Assembly (NCBI GenBank): GCA_031257945.1
Contig: JAIRNU010000075.1
Coordinates: 1 to 16,851 of the forward strand
Source: Holosporales bacterium
Lineage (GTDB): Bacteria; Pseudomonadota; Alphaproteobacteria; BNTO01
Direction: 5' to 3'
DNA: 16,851 nt
The position numbers and the translations under genes are program-made. The notes under the pieces were generated by a model. It made no database searches. It saw nothing but the letters and a program-made list of their open reading frames with translations, and was not told the DNA's origin. Below are positions 14,137 through 16,851 of the stretch, piece after piece (the first letter of the stretch is position 1; every line of letters begins with the position of its first letter).

Positions 14137-15132
14137 ATGGACAAAGGGCAGCTTACAATTTATCAAAGCGAAGATGGAAACATTAACATTGATGTTCGTC
14201 TGGATAATGACACAATTTGGCTTACTCAAGCCCAAATGGCTGAACTTTTTGAGTCGAGTTTGAAAAACGTTAATGATCACATTTCTAACATCCTGAAAGA
14301 AAATGAGCTAGCCACTGACGCAACTATCCGGAATTTCCGGATAGTTCGAACCGAAGGGAAACGCACGGTTTCACGAGACGTACTTCACTACAATTTGGAT
14401 ATGATCATTTCTGTCGGATATCGAATTAAGTCCCGGACTGCCACGAATTTTCGTATCTGGGCGACGAACATTTTACGAACGTTTATGACGCAAGGCGTGG
14501 TTTTGAATGAAAAGCTATTAAAAGAAAACCAAAAACAGCTTGACGCGTTAAAAAGAGCAATTACTTTGCTGGACACAAATATCCAAACGCACGCAGAAAT
14601 CCCATATTTACAAGGTATCTCGAAAATATTGTCCGATTTTGCGACAGGATTGCGATTACTCACTGCGTACGACAACAACGCGCTGGATGATCAAGGGCGC
14701 ACGAGAAAGGAGGCCTATAAAATCACGCCAGAAGAGTTTGCGTCAATTGTGCAGCAAATGCGCCAGTTTGAATCAAACGGTATTTTCGGGGTTTCAAAAG
14801 ACGACGGCTTTAACAGCGCAGTTGAGCAAATTTACCAAACGTTTGGCGGGGTTGCGTGCTATCCAACAATTGAAGAGAAAGCTGCGATGCTGCTTTATTT
14901 GATAGTAAAGAATCACGCATTTCTTGATGGGAACAAACGAATTGCAGCATCTTGCTTCCTGTATTTTTTGGCAAAAAACGGGATCCTGTACACAGGCGAA
15001 GGCGACGCAATTGTTGGCAACGAGGCCATATTTTCCCTAACTCTGTTGATCGCAAATAGCCATCCAGGCGACATGCAAATTATTAAACAAGTAATAATAA
15101 GCATATTAAATTGCCGAACTGGGGACATTTGA
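14137..15132 (+). CDS. RhuM family protein with C-terminal Doc/Fic domain
   Basis: 331 aa, the usual length of this two-domain family. Residues 1-110 are the RhuM part, with IWLTQAQMAELFESSLKNVNDHISNIL, TIRNFRIVRTEGKRTVSRDVLHYNLDMIISVGYRI, and RIWATNILRTFMTQGVVLN. The DNA-binding-like N-terminal module is shared with phage antirepressor-type proteins. A helical linker (125-150) follows, then a Doc/Fic domain with the active-site motif HAFLDGNKR (260-268). The NKR ending is Doc-like (phosphate transfer in P1 Doc) rather than the NGR of AMP-transferring Fic proteins. No antitoxin gene adjoins. ATG 14137 has GGAAG upstream. RhuM was named from a Salmonella island gene; targets are not established. 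The MFS gene follows after 13 nt. Confidence 0.85.
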   Translation: MDKGQLTIYQSEDGNINIDVRLDNDTIWLTQAQMAELFESSLKNVNDHISNILKENELATDATIRNFRIVRTEGKRTVSRDVLHYNLDMIISVGYRIKSRTATNFRIWATNILRTFMTQGVVLNEKLLKENQKQLDALKRAITLLDTNIQTHAEIPYLQGISKILSDFATGLRLLTAYDNNALDDQGRTRKEAYKITPEEFASIVQQMRQFESNGIFGVSKDDGFNSAVEQIYQTFGGVACYPTIEEKAAMLLYLIVKNHAFLDGNKRIAASCFLYFLAKNGILYTGEGDAIVGNEAIFSLTLLIANSHPGDMQIIKQVIISILNCRTGDI

Positions 15133-15145
15133 CTTCGGTGCAACT

Positions 15146-16333
15146 ATGAACACATTATTCGCCGTGATAGTTCTAATGGAAATATTAAGCGGCGTCGAAA
15201 TTGATCTTTGCATCCCGAGTTTTCCAGAAATAAAAGACATCTTTAAAACCTCAACCGCAGCCGTAGAAGGGCTCCTGAGCGTGAACCTATTCACCAATTG
15301 CCTTGGCGCCTTAATTGCAGGTACGCTAGGCGACAAATATGGCCGAAAGCCCATCATTCTGTACGGCCTCGCGCTCTTCATTTTTGGCAGCGCGTTGTGT
15401 GTTTTCGCAGCGAATTACCAAATGTTACTCCTAGGGCGAATCCTCCAAGGCTTTGGGATCTCGTGTCCTGCGTGCTTGGCATACGTCATCATTCCTGACA
15501 CATATGACGTAAAAACGCACCAAAAGATGTTGGGATTGTTGAACTTTTTCGCAACTGCGTCAATGGCTATTGCACCAGTTATTGGGAGTCACATCGCACT
15601 ATATTTCGGCTGGCGTGGCAATTTCGGCTTTTGCTTACTTTGCGGAGTTTTTTGCTTTGTTTTGGGGTATTTCTTTCTGCCACCTGCTGGTGTGGTCAAA
15701 TCTTGCCGCGAAGTAAGCTTTATGTGCAAATATTTCGAAATTTTACAGAATCCTAAGTCCCTGCACTATCTTATGGTAATCTGCTTCTTTATTGTTGGGT
15801 ACTGGGTTTTTATTGGCATGGCGCCGATCTTGTACTGCAAAGATTTCGGCGTTCCACTACGGCATTTCGGTTTTTATCAGGGGGCGCTAGCGTTTACTCT
15901 TGCGGTTGTTAGTTTGCTGAGCGAACGGCTGATCACCTTCTTCGGGCAAAAAAAATGCTTTTACGGATCTGTTGCTGTTTGCGTTGTGTCTCTTGTTTTG
16001 ATTGCGATCTTAGTTGTGACAAACGTTGCGCACCCTGGATTGATTACGTTTGCCATGGTGTTTTTGTCTGCTGGAATTGTTTGTCCTGTTAACATTCTGT
16101 GTCCTTACGCGTATAAAGTTGTTCCAGAGGATAAAGGGAAATTAAATGCATTAATTATGTCGTTAAAAATGGCCGTCATAAGTTTTTTGATCCAATTCAC
16201 AAGCTTTGTTTATTCTGGGAACTTCCGTATTGTCGGGATTGTTGTTGCTATGACACTAATTTTTGCGATTGCAATGAGCAGGAGATTATTGAGAATTGAT
16301 CCGATTTTGAGTAATCCGTCGGAAAATCCATAG
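15146..16333 (+). CDS. Bcr/CflA-type MFS drug/metabolite exporter
   Basis: 395 aa with 12 predicted spans. Members export drugs or small metabolites by proton antiport across the inner membrane. Family features: IDLCIPSFPEI (19-29) in span 1 for the D-YLPA-P-I motif, MFS motif A GTLGDKYGRKP (59-69) between spans 2 and 3, GRILQGFGISCPAC (97-110), and APVIGSHIALYFGWR (143-157), which matches the antiporter motif C region and the GWR that follows. The substrate cannot be told. It begins 13 nt after the RhuM-Doc stop with only a weak ribosome site, so it is probably translated from the same transcript. Transporters of this type are common in intracellular alphaproteobacteria. Confidence 0.85.
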   Translation: MNTLFAVIVLMEILSGVEIDLCIPSFPEIKDIFKTSTAAVEGLLSVNLFTNCLGALIAGTLGDKYGRKPIILYGLALFIFGSALCVFAANYQMLLLGRILQGFGISCPACLAYVIIPDTYDVKTHQKMLGLLNFFATASMAIAPVIGSHIALYFGWRGNFGFCLLCGVFCFVLGYFFLPPAGVVKSCREVSFMCKYFEILQNPKSLHYLMVICFFIVGYWVFIGMAPILYCKDFGVPLRHFGFYQGALAFTLAVVSLLSERLITFFGQKKCFYGSVAVCVVSLVLIAILVVTNVAHPGLITFAMVFLSAGIVCPVNILCPYAYKVVPEDKGKLNALIMSLKMAVISFLIQFTSFVYSGNFRIVGIVVAMTLIFAIAMSRRLLRIDPILSNPSENP

Positions 16334-16460
16334 CAGTTATCCGAACGTTTTAGTGAGTGTTGTGTATATAAAAACCCGCACCACTGGCGCGAGAAATTAA
16401 TTTGTCGTGTGTGCGACTTAATAAGTAAAAATCGATTCCAGGGGCAGCGTTTACAAATAA

Positions 16461-16851
16461 TCAATTCGCGGCCAAAAACACGGCTTCCTGCGCCTTCCAG
16501 CTGATTTGCGGCTTTTTGCGGGTAAAATCCTGGATGGTCCACTGCGGGTGGAGGGTTCCGCAAATAATTGCCTCCTTTATGCGCGGGGACAGCAGCGCCA
16601 GGAACAATCGGCGGCGTACGTATTCTGGCTCAAGGCTGTTCCTGGCGGCGAGGGATTCTGTTGTAAGAGACGGGTCTTTCGCTAAGTCGCGTTGCCAACT
16701 TTCGGCCTGAATCAGCCCTTTCAAAAGCTCAACATCGTTCATTTCTTCCGAGTTATCTTCGTGCACAAAAACCTGCGGGCTGTGGTTTCTGTTGTAAAAC
16801 CGCCCTTTTACTGTCACGATTTTACCAGTTTCCGCGCCATTTAGCGTGATT
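16461..16851 (-). CDS. C-terminal part of a probable serine recombinase, 5' end outside the window
   Basis: At least 129 codons are open to the window edge (no stop up to 16851), so the start is outside; a GTG at 16817 is not needed. The segment LAARNSLEPEYVRRRLFLALLSPRIKEAIICGTLHPQWTIQDF follows the order of the helical C-terminal end of large serine recombinases of alphaproteobacterial phages and islands. In these, a helix-turn-helix (SLEPEYVRRRLFLALLSP) is followed by an ILxG-x-P motif and a WxxQ-like stretch (SWKAQEAVFL). The catalytic N-terminal domain is not in view, so this is a pattern match. It is convergent with the MFS gene. Confidence 0.55.
   Translation of the reverse strand, partial: ITLNGAETGKIVTVKGRFYNRNHSPQVFVHEDNSEEMNDVELLKGLIQAESWQRDLAKDPSLTTESLAARNSLEPEYVRRRLFLALLSPRIKEAIICGTLHPQWTIQDFTRKKPQISWKAQEAVFLAAN

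Noticed and set aside
13616..14263. 215-codon plus-strand frame starting right after tRNA-Asn
   Set aside because: It has no ribosome site and no family pattern, and its last third runs out of frame through the RhuM start. It is probably chance or decayed DNA.
1..16851. CRISPR arrays
   Set aside because: No series of regularly spaced direct repeats was found; the only tandem repeat is the short coding one at 1939-1974.

Overview
The window looks like about 17 kb of chromosome from a host-associated, probably intracellular alphaproteobacterium, possibly Holosporales- or Rickettsiales-like. The reasons are the alphaproteobacterial form of NuoC/NuoD, a 3TM holin of the gene-transfer-agent type, a SleB-type phage lysin, an EamA carrier resembling the rickettsial S-adenosylmethionine transporter, a RhuM/Doc protein, moderate GC, and several decayed mobile pieces. 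The assignment is inferred from protein content; there is no rRNA here.

Layout. 1-162: tail end of an unidentified ORF. 221-307: tRNA-Leu(GAG). 354-3151: lineage-specific genes, namely a multi-pass membrane protein (-), a small basic DNA-binding-like protein with a three-copy GACS repeat (+), and a secreted or membrane protein with an LRR_5-like stretch (-). 3413-3502: tRNA-Ser(TGA), followed by about 475 nt of gene-poor DNA with nested hairpins and a partial second copy of the sequence at 117-157. 3978-5589: overlapping nuoC-nuoD, strongly divergent and without nuoA/B/E beside them. 5590-6133: non-coding, with a 144-bp MITE-like palindrome bounded by CTAG.

6134-12277: a minus-strand prophage or GTA-like remnant, transcribed right to left. 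It runs from a gp6-like connector, a head closure protein, a tail-terminator-like protein and three unidentified phage proteins to a SleB-type lysin and a 3TM holin. No terminase, portal, capsid or tape-measure gene is visible. An EamA transporter on the opposite strand is packed between two of the phage genes with no free spacer.

12278-13539: non-coding DNA with a candidate structured small RNA (promoter-like sequence, several hairpins, strong terminator), a transposase C-terminal remnant, a cluster of DnaA-box-like sites, and a 159-bp MITE with 31-bp perfect inverted repeats and a 5-bp target duplication. 13540-13615: tRNA-Asn(GTT). 13616-14136: no convincing gene. 14137-16333: a RhuM-Doc/Fic gene followed 13 nt later by a Bcr/CflA-type MFS exporter. 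The right edge cuts a minus-strand gene whose product looks like the C-terminus of a serine recombinase.

The three tRNAs, the phage block, the two MITEs, the transposase remnant and the recombinase end mark this as an accessory, rearranged region. The observations most worth follow-up are the divergent NuoCD pair lacking quinone-site residues, the transporter lodged in the phage operon, and the candidate small RNA.
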